DNA of 64,000 nt from Gonapodya prolifera JEL478 (GCA_001574975.1 KQ965758.1:128763-192762), one strand, 5' to 3'. Positions 34,812-46,366 are shown, numbered from the stretch's first letter. Numbers and translations: made by a program. Notes: generated by a model from the letters alone, not told the origin.

Positions 34812-36442
34812 AAGATTGCGAGGAATGAAGTATGCCTAAGAGCGGCGAGGGAGTGATTTCAAGGATGAGGAAGGGAGGGTGAGGAAGAGAGACGATGCTC
34901 GAACCATAGTATTCGGTGGTTTCGGTGTACTGAGTGTGATCGATTTTCGAATGCTGGAGCTCTTGCTGCTGGTCCGGTAAAATTACTGTAAATTGATCCG
35001 CTGGAACAGAAGTTTCCGTTTGTATAAAGAGCGGGACGCTCGCATCTCAATTTTCACATCAACAGATTTCCCTCGAGTTTATGATGCTGCTTGTTCCACA
35101 GCATCGCAATGAACCAAAATTGGGCAACCCCATAACAGTCGCGTACGTAGTATAGCAGGGCAGAGGTTGCGCGGGGCATTTATTAACATGGCTCGAGCGT
35201 GCCGTTGGTCCGGGGGTGCTCTGATGAGTTGGAGCCCGCGACAACCCCCCCTTGGAGACAACGCTCGGCCAGGTGACAGAGACAAAGGAAGCGTAACACT
35301 AACAAAGCTACTTACACACTGACGAATGCGCGAATGCGTAAAGGTCAAGGAAAAGGACAGGCCGGGTCCGAGCACAAGCAGCAGGAGTCAGCCAACAGAC
35401 GAGTGCATTCACACGGAAAAGATCTTACTCACAGCCCGCATCCCTCCTTCACATCAGGGTTCATAAAAAGGCTCAGATTCGACCTCATGCGTGCAAGTCT
35501 GTCCAAACTTCGAAACCGTGATCCCAACTTCCCATATACCCCTTTTCCTCTTGGGCGAAGCCGGGGCAAACAGTCCACCGAGACTTCCGGCTGCTTCCAC
35601 GGTTCCTTTAGAGGGGGGAAGCAGAAACTCACACGCCGTGGTGGTCTTATACTCGCGAACTCGAAACCTGAAATGTCAAAAGGTGTCACACCGTTAGCCA
35701 TTGACGAGAAACTAATCAGCGGAGCGGGGAAGGAAAGAAGTTGCTACTCACCACACTCTCCTCTTTGTCTCAAAGCGGCAATGTTGCGCTTCTGGTTAAT
35801 GGCGTCTTCAAGACTCCAAGATCGTGAGTAAAGCGGGCCCCTCAAACAATATTGCCACCCAGAAGCGCATTCTCTCAGTTCCAAGAGCGTGCAGAATAGA
35901 CCTCTCGTCGTCCGCCTGTCCAACATGGACCACATCGTCGGTTCTGCCTGAATACGGCGCCTGCTCCACCCAAGAAAGCAGCGTAGACAGTCCTCCACGA
36001 TTTAAGTCAGCAACTCCGCATCCTTGTCATCGGTGGTATGCAAAGCGAACTCGCGAGTGGCTTCTTCTGCACGTCTTGGAACCTGTGGGTGACAGGAACA
36101 GGACAGCGGAAGCTGGACTTGAGAAACGCTTTACAGCACAGATGCAGCGATAGCACTGACCAGAACCTTATATTTTGCGTTTGAGACGTCTTGCCGGGAG
36201 AGGATGGAACGGGGAGTGGTATTTTGGATCAACTGAACCGACGCTTTCTGTATGAACTGGTCTTTCTTTTAGTTCTTTCATCCGCATTATTACGGTCGAC
36301 GCATCAATTATTCCATCAGTTTGACCCGCTCCCGCTATCGCCACGAGAATAAATAATTTTTTTTGGTCGCATTCGTTGGAATCCCCCATGAGCAACAGCA
36401 ACAGCAATAGCACCGGCAATGCATGCCGACAAAATGTCACGA
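34812..36442. other. Stretch without a confident gene; coding-like fragments on minus strand
   Basis: Flanked by splice-like signals on the minus strand are pieces reading DAINQKRNIAALRQRGEC (about 35755-35820), a 33-nt exon FRVREYKTTTA, and GTVEAAGSLGGLFAPASPKR with RGIWEVGITVSKFGQTCTHE (about 35450-35620). A further piece, TVYAAFLGGAGAVFRQNRR, lies near 35960. They may belong to one small membrane protein gene, but a continuous frame with a start codon could not be built. No family recognised. No RNA gene or transposon seen. Confidence 0.35.
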
Positions 36443-37975
36443 TCACGACACACGAATAAGAAAATTGTTGATAAAATCAGGCGACCGCGTGATGACCTGG
36501 AAACCGAAACACACTCCTCGTTACTATTTCGTTCCACTGTGCACGCGCACGCGCGCGTCACGAGCAAACAAGGCACCCACGTGTTCGAACTCAACAAAAC
36601 TGAGCCGCTTATCGCCTGTGCAATGTGCACGTACAAGGAGGTGCCAAGGAGGTCAGAGGAGGTGGAGGTGAGCAAGAGCGTGCTGACCGTTCCTGGATGC
36701 CGGATACCGGCTGGTTCGGGACCCACCGTCAATGTCCACTTCTTCAAAGATCTGTCAGGGCGAATGAACAAGAGCAAGTGCAGTGTGCAGTGTGCAGTGA
36801 GCAGTGAGCAGTGGGCACTCCATAAACAAAAAGCGCGGCCCCATATCGGGCACAAGCAACGAGCACAAGCCCTCGCCCAAGCCCTCAGCTCACATTATCA
36901 CAAACAGTCTTGATCTCCTCCTCTGTGAACTCCTCTCCCACTACCAGTTTCAGCACTTTTTTGATGTCGTCTTCGTTCAAGTACCCGTCTTCGTCAAAGT
37001 CTGCGAACGGGAATGGAAGGTTAGGGTCGATGAGGATGAGTATTCCGTGCGTATCAGTCGCCTCCGGAGAGAATGTGCGCTCCGTGCTCTCATAGTCGCT
37101 TCGCGAACGGTCATTCGCCTTCGGCGGGAATATGCGCTTCGCGAAATGTCATTTGCCTCCGACGGACAGCGCCTCGGTCAGCGCTGCGCGTCTAGGCCTC
37201 GGTGTCCTTGCTTCGCTCGGACAGCTCGGTCTTCCGTGCTTCGCACTCCAGGCCTCGCAACACCCCNCCCCCCCCGCCTGCATAACGTACCGTACAATCG
37301 AAAGGCGTAAAAGGCCTTGACGTCCCTTGTCGCGCTCTCCGAGAAAACGGACAAGAAGTCGAGAAAGTCGTCGAATGTGACGTTGCTGTCTTCGTTGGTG
37401 ATGAAGGCTGCAGTGCGGTGCCCACGAGGCACGAGCACGAGGGAAGTGGGAAGTGGGAACAGAGAGTCAGAGAGTATTATTGAGTATTCCGCTCCGCTCG
37501 GCGGGGTCGTTTGCCTCTAGTGAGAGTATGCGCTCCGTGCTCTGCCCAATACACGCCTCGGCGTGTGACATCCCGCTCCGCAGTGTCATTCGCGCTTCGC
37601 GCATGGATCACTTGCCTCCGGCGGACAGCCTCGGTCAGCGCCTTTTGGCCTCGGGCTCGCTCCGCGAGAGTATTCCGCTTCGCGAGGTCATTAGCCTCCG
37701 GCGGACGCCTCGGTCAGCACTGCGCGCTTAGGCCTCGGGCTCCCTCCTCCGTCTCGCGCCCCCCCGCACGCACCATCAGCAATGCGCTCCTTGAACGGAT
37801 TCTGGGCCAGCTCAGGCAAGGCCAGAAACTCTGTCCGCGTCAGGGTGTCCTTGGTCTTCCCCGCGATCTGCTTGAACCACTTGTGAATCTTGAGAATCTC
37901 CCTTCTTGTGAAGAATGTGCACTCCTCGAGGACGTCGAGCTCCTCGTCCGAAAAGTGCGAGTTCTTGTTGCCCAT
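36443..37975 (-). CDS. CIB-type EF-hand calcium-binding protein
   Basis: Homologue of the calcium- and integrin-binding (CIB) family. Exon 1 starts at 37975: MGNKNSHFSDEELDVLEECT, TRREILKIHKWFK and LPELAQNPFKERIAD, matching CIB1 (LPELKANPFKERI). Exon 2 (about 37291-37407) reads NVTFDDFLDFLSVFSESATR and DVKAFYAFRLY. Exon 3 has a full EF-hand loop, DFDEDGYLNEDD, then GEEFTEEEIKTVCDN. A small exon has the second loop, DIDGDKRLSFVEF, and the last exon is VITRSPDFINNFLIRVS. Gly2 in MGN suggests N-myristoylation. About 190 residues, the normal CIB length, so the gene looks whole. Introns 1 (about 366 nt) and 2 (about 290 nt) are unusually long and repeat-filled. Divergent from CFAP91. Confidence 0.9.
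36781..36815. repeat. 7-nt tandem repeat, five copies, in a CIB gene intron
   Basis: Consecutive CAGTGTG, CAGTGTG, CAGTGAG, CAGTGAG, CAGTGGG units in non-coding sequence. Confidence 0.85.
37038..37200. repeat. Hairpin-rich degenerate repeats in CIB intron 2
   Basis: At least three diverged copies of a modular unit: GAGTAT or GAATAT, then CGCTTCGCG or CGCTCCG, then GTCATT-GCCTCCGGCGGA and CCTCGGTCAGC. Several modules are self-complementary (CGCTTCGCG; CCTTCGG; GCCTCCGGAG), giving stacked mini-hairpins. The same modules recur in intron 1 and in a CFAP91 intron. Confidence 0.75.
37267..37267. other. Ambiguous base in a C homopolymer
   Basis: Single N inside a C run in CIB intron 2; the run length is uncertain but no exon is affected. 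Confidence 0.9.
37482..37740. repeat. Hairpin-rich degenerate repeats in CIB intron 1
   Basis: Four or more copies of the same modular unit as in intron 2, for example GAGTATTCCGCTCCGCTCGG near 37482, GAGAGTATGCGCTCCGTGCT near 37522 and GAGAGTATTCCGCTTCGCGA near 37666, followed by GCCTCCGGCGGA and CCTCGGTCAGC. This is the best preserved cluster. Confidence 0.8.
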
Positions 37976-38208
37976 CGCGGCGATGCTGGTCCGGCCGGCC
38001 TGTGTCGTGTGTGCTGTGTGTCTGCTTAGAGTCCCCTGTCCGATTGATTCGTTGACGGTGTGCGACAGCGGATTCTGCGGCCGAGTGTGGGCGATCGACC
38101 GCAGCAGGAGTCGCATCCCCAGTCCTCACCCGGACTCGCAGCCAAACACCGGCATCGCACCACGCTCGCACGCTCTCCTGCCGCATCGGCGACCCGCACA
38201 CGCCTGCG
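37976..38208. promoter_or_regulatory. Bidirectional promoter region, CIB / CFAP91
   Basis: 233 bp between the start codons of two divergent genes, so both promoters and 5' UTRs must fit here. GC-rich, no TATA box seen. Co-expression during zoospore formation is an inference from the arrangement. Confidence 0.6.
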
Positions 38209-41200
38209 ATGGCGCTGGCAATGACGCACACTGCCCACGCAGACTCGCACAGACAGCCGATTGTGCACAGGGACAGACAGTTCGACTACGTCTATGGTGC
38301 GAGTCTCTCACTCTGCTACCTCTGCCACCCCTACCCTCGCGATCCCGCCCTAACAAACTCCCCCCGTCTCCCACCCCCCTTGCGTCACCCCCGCCCCGCT
38401 GCCCACCTCCAACTCCACCCCCCACACGCAGACCCCCTCTACACCGTCTCATCCCGCGTCGACCACGCCCACGCCCTCTCCCGCGCCGTAGCCCCCTTAC
38501 CACACGTCACACCCGACTTCCCAAACCTCTTCTCCGTCCTGCCCCACTTCCCCAAGGGCACGCTCGTCGTCAAGCACTCGCTCTACTCCACGGTGCCCAA
38601 AGGGCTGGGCGAGGACAGGCAGGTCAGGTACGACCCGCCGCATGTGACGGGAGAGAATAGGTACAAGTACTTTAGGAGGCCCATTTTGCCGTATGTCCCC
38701 ACGGGGCCAGGTGGCGTCGCGGCGAATGGTGCAGGGATTACGGGCGTCGTGTGGGCGAAAAAGTACTCAAAACTGCCTCCTACCATGTCCAGAGCCAGTG
38801 CCGGAGCCGGAACGGGAGGGGGAGGGTCCACGTCGGCATATGCATCGGCACCTGCACCGCACGCTGCATCCGCATCTGCCCCGTCTCCGTCGTCACCGCA
38901 CTCCGCTATGGTCATGCGCGGGTCAAACGCGCCCCCGCCAGGTTCAATCCCTACGCGACTCTTCTCGTCCCGGCCGAGCACCCAACAACAGCGACCGGCG
39001 ACGCCGGGAGTGAGGACCGTGGCGGTTCAGACAATATATCGGTGAGTCTTCGCCGGGGGGATGGGGGGGGCGGCGAGCAACGCAGGTCTGCGAGAACAGC
39101 GAGCAAGTGACCCGCGAAGCGGAATACTCTCGCAGAGCGTACATGGACGCGTACGCGCCGCACTTTGGGAAGATGGGTGTGCTGTGAGGACGAGGGGCGA
39201 GGGTGTAAACAGAGGAAGCAAACGTAAATCTCACCTGAAAGCGCCCATTGACCGTCCCCCGTTCCGTCCTTTCTTTCCCCAGCGACTCATTCGCCCAAAC
39301 CGACCCCTACTCCCCGCCCTACACCCTCGCCGACGGCTCTCCTTCGACTCCCGAAGTCCTGCACCTGGCCTCGCTCTCATTCGCCAGTGGCACGCTCCCC
39401 GTGTCCGCGCTCGAGATCCAGACGATCGAGCGCGCCCGCGCGAAACGGGAGTGGGAAAAGACGCTGCCGGATGTCGTCGCGGGCGATACGAAGAGCTTTG
39501 AGAAGAGATTGAGGATGATGGAGGAGATGGAGATGAGGGAGTGGAAGGATAGGGAGGACGAGATCGAACGGTGAGCGAGTAGGGGCGAGCGCGGCGTAGC
39601 GCAGCGTGGAGGCGGTGACGCACATGCGTGGATGTCGCTTGGGGGTCTGCGTCTTGTCTGGTCTCACCCTCCCCCCCCTTCCCCTCCTGCCCATCGCAGC
39701 CTCCAATCCCACCGCCTCGCCCTGCTCGCCCAACAACGCGAATCCGCCAGCCGCGCCGTCGAGGCCGACAACTCCTGTCGCCTGTCCGAAATCTGGTCGC
39801 GCAAACTGGCCGCCCACGCGCGCACCGTGCACGACATCGACATGCGCAAGGCCAAAGCAGTGCGCAAGCTGCTTCGAGCTAGGAACGAGCTCGTCCGCGG
39901 CGTGGATGCAAAACTTGGCGCCGGGTTGGGATTGGGTGGTGCTGGGGCCTTGGCGGGCTCGCCCGGGAGCGGGAGCGGGGCGGCTGCGGGAGTGTCGTTT
40001 GTCGGGCATAATGTGTCGCCGGCGAGTCTTCGTCTCGGTGTGGAGAAACGGGATATCATCAGGGAGTATGGCGATCACGGCAGTTGCGTGTATGCGCCCA
40101 GGGCGAGAGACGGGCGTCCGAGGAGGAATAAGTGGGAGGGGCTTGGTGTTGGGAATGCAGGAGTTGGTGTTGGTCAGACTCTTGGATTCGGTGATGCAAT
40201 GGACCTTGAGAGTGAGTTCCACACGCTGGTTCTCTTCTCGTACTGCTCTTTTCAACCTCATGCTCGTTCCTAAACTTCACCGTTGAAGCACTCGCTCACC
40301 TGGAAGAATCGACGTTCACCAAAGGAAGCTCCCTTTCATCTCTCCGCGCACCCAACCCAGCCACCATCGGCCGCACTGGTCTGCCATCCACGATCCGGCG
40401 CGAACTCAACCTGCAGCACCAACTGGAGCAGCTGGAAGACCGCATGCGCGAACGGAGGGAGAGGCAGAGGGAGGAAGAGAGCAGGAAGCTGCGTTTCGTC
40501 GTGGAAATCGAGAAGGGCGTCGAGCGGCCTGGGACTGCGACGGGATGCGCATCCGAGTACGTGTCTGAGGGTTTTGTTTCTGCCGCACTCCTTCGTGCGC
40601 GGTTTTGACTATGCATGCGTACATACTTATCAATAGGATGCCCCTTCCACATCCGCTGGACGGTCCGGCTCTTCTTTTGCAGCGTCTCCTACGCGGACGA
40701 GCGCTCCAGCAAGAGATGTACCTTGGCAAGATGCGTCGATCGCGGCTCATCGAAGAGGTCAAGACGCGCCACAAGCTGGAGAAAGAAGCCGGGCTGCTCA
40801 AAGCCTTCTCGTGGGACGAGCTCCGGGGCGGGAAGGAAGCGTCCTCGCAGACGGCCAAGGTCGTAGATCTCGAAACGAAAGAATCGGTCGACGTGGGACA
40901 AGGCTCTGATCAGCCAGGCTCCGTACGCGACGCTGAGACTGGACAGTACTTCGCCCAGGTCGCCGCCGACACTGTTACAGTCACAGACGCTTCCGACGTA
41001 ACTTTCGAGTATCTACAACCCCCAAAACGACTCAACGGGCTTGCCAAGGTGCACACAAGACCACCGACGTCCCCAGAAGGCTCCACAGATCCTGTTACGT
41101 CATACATCGCCAACACCCACATCTCCACGCAGATCGACTTCCTCACTTCTCAAATACACCGTTTACGCGCACACCAAAAAATTTTCGCTCTTGCCAAGCT

Positions 41201-41841
41201 TGCGGATCGTACGCGGAAGCTCCGGGAGGCAGAGGAGCAGGCTCGGCGAGACGACGAGTTGAGGCGCCAGCGCGAAGAGGACGAAATAATGCGACAAGTC
41301 CTCGGCGTTCACCACGAGACCGTGGAAACGTGGCTTGAAGATGTGCTATGTGGTGCGGTGGAAGACGTGGCGTCCAAGGAGGCCCGGGAGCAAGTTTGGA
41401 AAAAGGTTGAAGGGATCAACAACGCCGTGTCGACTTTGGACACGCAGAAAAACGCCTCGAAAGTATCTGTATCCGATACGCAGGCACCACCTACCATCAG
41501 CGGAGTCGCAGACACTGCAGTTGATAGCAGACCTGAGTCAGACGACAGTTTACAGAATTTCGTCACCGGTTTGGTTCAATCCTTCTTACTTCCAGAGGTG
41601 GAAAAAGAGGATCTTCGACAAAAAGGTACGTGTGACTCCGGTTTTTAAGATGGAGCTCGTTCCAATATTGACACCGCAATTTTTAGTGGAGCGTGAGCAG
41701 ACACGGTACCTGCTTGCCGCACACCAAGCTGTTCGCTCAGTTTTATCGTCAGTCGAAAATGGAGACAAAGAACCAGCAGGATCAAGTCCCAAGTCAATCA
41801 ACCCATCGGGTGGTGAAGAAGGGAGACCAGCAGATTGTTGA
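38209..41841 (+). CDS. CFAP91: Cilia- and flagella-associated protein 91 (MAATS1/AAT1)
   Basis: Component of the calmodulin- and spoke-associated complex at the base of axonemal radial spokes, needed for flagellar beating. The start at 38209 reads MALAMTHTAHADSHRQP. Family blocks in order: RQFDYVYD, PLYTVSSRVDHAHA, PNLFSVLPHFPKG, VQTIYR joined to DSFAQTDPYSPPY (family: IYRESETQTDPYSPEY), EIQTIERARAKREWEKTLPD, FEKRLRMMEEMEMREWKDRE, RDIIREYGDHGSCVYAPRA, LLLQRLLRGRALQQEMYLGK (IQ-like), IFALAKLADRTRKLREAEEQ, LREEDEI-type RQREEDEIMRQVLGVHHETV, and a last exon with YLLAAHQAVRSVLSSVE. The stop TGA is at 41839-41841. About ten exons; the intron at about 39043-39280 carries a repeat. This gene is the main evidence for a flagellated life stage. 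Confidence 0.96.
39105..39136 (-). repeat. Inverted copy of the CIB-intron repeat in a CFAP91 intron
   Basis: Read on the minus strand this segment is CTC-T-GCGAGAGTATTCCGCTTCGC plus GGGTCA, near-identical to 37660-37690 in CIB intron 1, with a 21-nt core that is exact. It shows the repeat is dispersed, not only tandem. Confidence 0.85.
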
Positions 41842-41858
41842 AAGCACAATTTTAAGCA

Positions 41859-44835
41859 TTAATTTCTATCATTTGTGTTTCTTGATACAAGCAATTGTTC
41901 CAATCTGTCCAGCCGGCCTTCCGTTCGCTTTAATGCGTCTAGCATCCTCAGCTCACTTGACCTCATAGCTCGCTGCAGCGCTAGAATCAAAGCCTCGGGT
42001 AGCACCTCTCCGCCCAAAACATTCGCCGCGTCCTTTTCATTCTTTTCTCCACCGGTGCTGCTTGCAACGCGCCAATGGGACTCATCTTCCAGTATATTGA
42101 CCGTGGATGTCAATTCTTCGTCTATGTTTGTAGAAACCTCCTCCTCGATAGTTGGTTGGTTCTGCTGAGGTGTGAGAAGGGGGTCCACTAAATTGATCAC
42201 AGCATCGAGATTTCCAAAGCTAACGGCAGCTTCCGAGTTCTGCTTGGCCCTCTTTCTTTTATTTTGGCTGGAACTTGTCTCAATGTTTGGAACTGCAGAG
42301 TATGAATTTTGTGTCTGTCGCCACGTCTGCGCCAAAAACTCCACCACCTCGGCGATCCAAGCCGAAATGAGGACAGGGAGCCCGCAAACGTACAACAACA
42401 TGACGTTGTAAGCGGAATACGTGGCCGGAGAGAGGGCGTACTTGAGGGGCCAAACAAAAACTAGTTCGAGAAGGTTAAAGGGTGGAAGAAAAGGGAATGG
42501 TTCGGAGAGGTCCTGAGCCTCTACGGCCTGGTATGCAAGTTGAAAATCAAATTCTAAGTCGGAGCTTGCAACGATATCAGAAAAGCTCTGTTCAGAAGTA
42601 TTATGAATGGATGAATCGAAAACGGACCCAATCAAAACGTTCGAAGTCACCTTATTGAAGATCGAGATTAGTAGGTTGAGGAGGACAATTCCAACCACAG
42701 CAACAAAGGCAAGCGACAGTCCGGGAGCAATTGTCGGATCGCTTCGGCATATTCATGTCATTTGAAGACAAAACAGAACATGAGATAATGCGACTTACAT
42801 TGTCTCGCTGAATTGCAAGATATCCCATGTGATGGCGCAAAGAACCTAATCACATAAAAAAAATTTGAGAAATCAAAGGATAAATTTGAACCAGTGACTC
42901 CCACTTTTGCGATTTCCCACATCAACCTCCGGAAGTCAACGTCTGCTTGCTTGCCGAGAGACAAAGCATACATCGCTTGAAGAAAGCCTACAACGTCACA
43001 ATATAGTACGGTGGGCGGGTCACGATAGGGTGGAAACAATCGAACCTATAGCAAACACTGAAAGGAGAACAACATAAAGATAGGAATCCGTGCTTTCAAA
43101 CTTTCGTTAGGGGGTTGGAGTCCCTCAGCGCGATTATCACCACTCACATGACTCGTTTAACAATCAGCGCAATTGTGCCAAAGAATCTCACTCGGTCCAA
43201 GATGGCCAGAAAACGGGGCCATAAGAATATATTTACAATTGCAAGAACATCAAACGCTCGTTGTGTGAGTGCCTCGTCACCTGTGCTGAGACTGGAAGGA
43301 CAATTTGAATCAGGAGCAGTGAGGGAGTACTGTTTTACTCACCTTGTGAAACGCATAACGAAGAAGGCAATGTACGTGGAGAAAATGCCCACATCAAGCC
43401 AGTTCCAGAGATTTTCCAAATAAAAGGTGATACCACCAGCCTTAAGGGCCGCTAGCTCCTCCATCAGGAGGGACAGGGCGAGGGCATCACACACAACTTC
43501 CAACGGTGTCACCAAGGGCGGTCGTGTAAATGAAAGAGAAGTAAACAGGGCGAGGAATAACATCGTAGTAGCGAGGGAAGAAAGATCTGCGACGCAAGAG
43601 TAAAATTGTGTGGCATACTCTTGCGATTGGCCAACGCAAGCAGACAAATCTCACATTGGTACTTCGGTATTCGGAGCTTATCAATGTCGAAGAATCTCCG
43701 TGCATTAAAAATTTCCTGTGCTGTCGTTGGGGCTTCGACCCATCTCACCCAAACACCTCCTGGTCCCGTAGTGCCACTCGCAGCAACTTCGTTCAAACCA
43801 ATGTTGTTCCCAGGTTTATCCCGTCCACCACTCACAACTACCACCTTCCCTTCCCAAAGTAGTCCCACAATTTCTTGAACCAGGGGATGTGCTGTGAAAC
43901 GAAGAGCATGGCAGTCCACGGCTTTAGGAGGTGATGACATTGTGTTCGACGTTATGGTTTCAGTTCCATTACGACGACGTTACCTAGACTCAATGCAGAT
44001 TCTGGTACCGCGTCTGCATCCTTCACAGACAGAACACTGATCTTGGCAACAAAGTCTTCTTCTGGATACAGAGAGAGGCGCGACCCGCATAAATGCGGAA
44101 GAGACGCAGCTGAACTCAGAGCAGGCATATTCGAAAACGAGGACGTGGATCGCCGAGAGCGAACAACTCCCATGACAGTGGGCAAAGAGTGCGACTGAGA
44201 CGAATAACCCTGTACACGACTGGTTATGATTCATTGCATTAACTCCACCCGGACGTTCACTTGCATCGTCAACTATGCTTTCACCAAGTTCCACAACTAC
44301 GTCTTCTGGAGAAAATTCACCGAAAAGACACTGAACGAGTGCTTCCGGTCCCCGGACCCATTTGAGCAAACGCACTGCAAGAGTCTGTGCGACCAAGGCG
44401 CGAGTCTTCCACAAGTCTCGCGCACCGACATCGGTTGTTGCTCTTTCCGAGAATTCACGGCAAAGGTAGAGCAAAGAATACATGGATGCAGGACTTTTGC
44501 TACAAGGATACATGTTATCAGATCTCCGCTCCTCCTTGGTGTCGTCTGGTCTACGTACAGCTCCCTAACCATCGATAGGAGGGGTCTGATGATTTGTAAA
44601 TTGACATCTACTGGGACCTGGGCCGTTGGAATCGAGAAGTCCACCTTAATGGATGACCGTCAGTTCCAATTCGGGGACCACGCCAGCCTTGGTTTTCATT
44701 CCATTTCGAAACGCCGCACGGGGTTCAGCCAGAGCTCACCGATTTGATGAGAATGACTCGTAGATGCGGCACAAGGTGGACATTAGTCTTCGGTTCGTGA
44801 AGCATTTTATGGGGAAGTGTGTCACGGCTGCTCAT
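41859..44835 (-). CDS. TRP-type cation channel, fungal Yvc1-like
   Basis: Calcium-permeable channel like vacuolar Yvc1 of yeasts. The start at 44835 reads MSSRDTLPHKMLHEPKTN (44805 is an inner ATG). VHLVPHLRVILIKS continues over an intron to VDFSIPTAQVPVDV. The soluble N-domain has YSLLYLCREFSERATTDVGA and TRALVAQTLAVRLLKWVRGP. Membrane segments follow: PVYFSFIYTTALVTPLEVVC, FYLENLWNWLDVGIFSTYIA, AFDVLAIVNIFLWPRFLAIL, RVRFFGTIALIVKRVM, a pore-side LYVVLLSVFAIGS and LQAMYALSLG, then LSLAFVAVVGIVLLNLLISI (S6, with the NLLIS-F motif of TRP channels). The tail ends in a coiled coil (RLDRLEQLLVSRN); the stop is at 41859-41861. Many short exons. It ends 17 bp from CFAP91, tail to tail. Confidence 0.9.
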
Positions 44836-44949
44836 CACAGTACAGAAAACCCGAATGTAAACTATGTTATAATGCAGACATGCAAATGCAACACGGTACA
44901 CTGTAACATGCAAATTAATAAATAATTAGTTGCCACGACGTTGCGGCCT

Positions 44950-46163
44950 TCATGAGGGGTTTGTGGCTGATTCCACAGGAAGCACGCGCCGTTGTTCATG
45001 ACCACTACAGTGAGCGATAACGAGTGCCCAGACAGCAGCGTTGATACCATAGCAAAGCACCATGCAAATTATGGCAACCTGCAAGAAAGCGTTAAGGGAG
45101 AGAACCGGGGAAAACGTGCCAAACTCACCCTCCCAAGGGTTAATCCAGCCAGAGTGATTGATGACTGTATCCCTGCCGCAAAAAGCCACGCGACAGCTCC
45201 GGTCACAATGAACAAACATGCTGTCATCTAAGATTCATGTTGTAAAAGGAGTATACTTCGAAGAAGAACTTGTACCCACAAATAGTGTTGCCCATTTCAA
45301 CATCACCTCATCCCGTTCAGTGAACAATACTTTCAAGGGGCTTATCTTGGTCCGTCTCACTGTGTACACGTCCGTACAGCGGGTGCACTTGTAGACATGG
45401 GGATCTACCGGCGTATCTAGCGAACCAACGTTCCGCCGAACTGGAATGATGTGAGGAAGATGAGCAGCAAGGAAGCTATGGAGACGAGATACCGTAGACG
45501 TCGTTCCGCGTGTTGAAGAAGCAGCTTCATGATGTGTTTGAGAAAAGGCTTCTCCTTCTCCGATTGTGATAATCGTAGCGATATCTCCAGAATTTCCTTC
45601 GGTGCAAGGCTCTGGATCTCTCCGACCAACTGAATCTCCTTGTTCACTAGGAACAGACTCTTCGGGAACTTCCGATACTGGAGGTCGAGGTTGAGGTGGT
45701 GGTAAGTTGGAGACGTACTTGTCAATGCAAGTTTGATGGGACCATTGGAGGTCAGGATCTTTGCAACCGCGACAGGCTCGAATAAGAGGACCTGTGGCTG
45801 AAGTCACCAACGTCTCCCAGCAAATCCAGCATTTCTGTGACTGATGTCAATTTGGTAAGATTGACGACTGAATCGTTCCCTTCCAAAACCTACCCCGTGA
45901 GCTTCCTCTGGTTGCAGTTCCTCGATTTTTCGACTCCACCGGAAGAGATTGAGTGTCCATTCCACGCTTTTGCCCTTTCTGCGCCGAGCGTCTCGAAACA
46001 GCGATACCCTTTCAACTCTCGTTGGGACATGGTGCGACGATTGTGTCGAATCGTCACCCTCCACTTCGTCAGCTACTATAATAGGTTCGGCAAGTGTTGA
46101 TTCGCTCCCAGTTCGAGGGAGTCGAGGCATCGTGTGATAAAAGGAATCCACACCCAACGACAT
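44950..46163 (-). CDS. RING-CH (MARCH-type) membrane E3 ubiquitin ligase
   Basis: Transmembrane ubiquitin ligase. The start at 46163 reads MSLGVDSFYHTMPRLPRTGS. The N-terminal exon ends near RKIEELQPEEAHG. The next exon carries CWICWETLVTSATGPLIRAC, RGCKDPDLQWSHQTCIDKYV and, after an inserted ~90-residue Ser/Pro/Glu-rich loop, YKCTRCTDVYTVRRTKISPL. This is the C4HC3 arrangement with the cross-brace split by an unusually long loop. Downstream come the membrane segments MTACLFIVTGAVAWLFAAGI and LQVAIICMVLCYGINAAVWA. The stop is at 44950-44952. About four exons. Topology resembles Ssm4/MARCH proteins, but it has fewer membrane spans than Ssm4. Substrates unknown. Confidence 0.85.
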
Positions 46164-46366
46164 CGTCTTTTGGCAAAGCCTTCTCGAAAACAAGCTCGTG
46201 CTCGGAGCAAGTAGCCGAGACAAGCTTGGCCAGGCTACTCTTTCGACCGTCGCAACAAGTGTGTGGTGTGCCGCTGCGGGGTCTTCCTTTTTTTACACTG
46301 CCGCTGGTTGCCTCAATTTGTGATATTATTATTAAAAAAAATCAAAACCTGTTTCATTGCTGAATG

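Noticed and set aside
36419-36913. 165-codon plus-strand open frame
   Set aside because: It overlaps the last exons and introns of the CIB gene on the other strand and has no family features.
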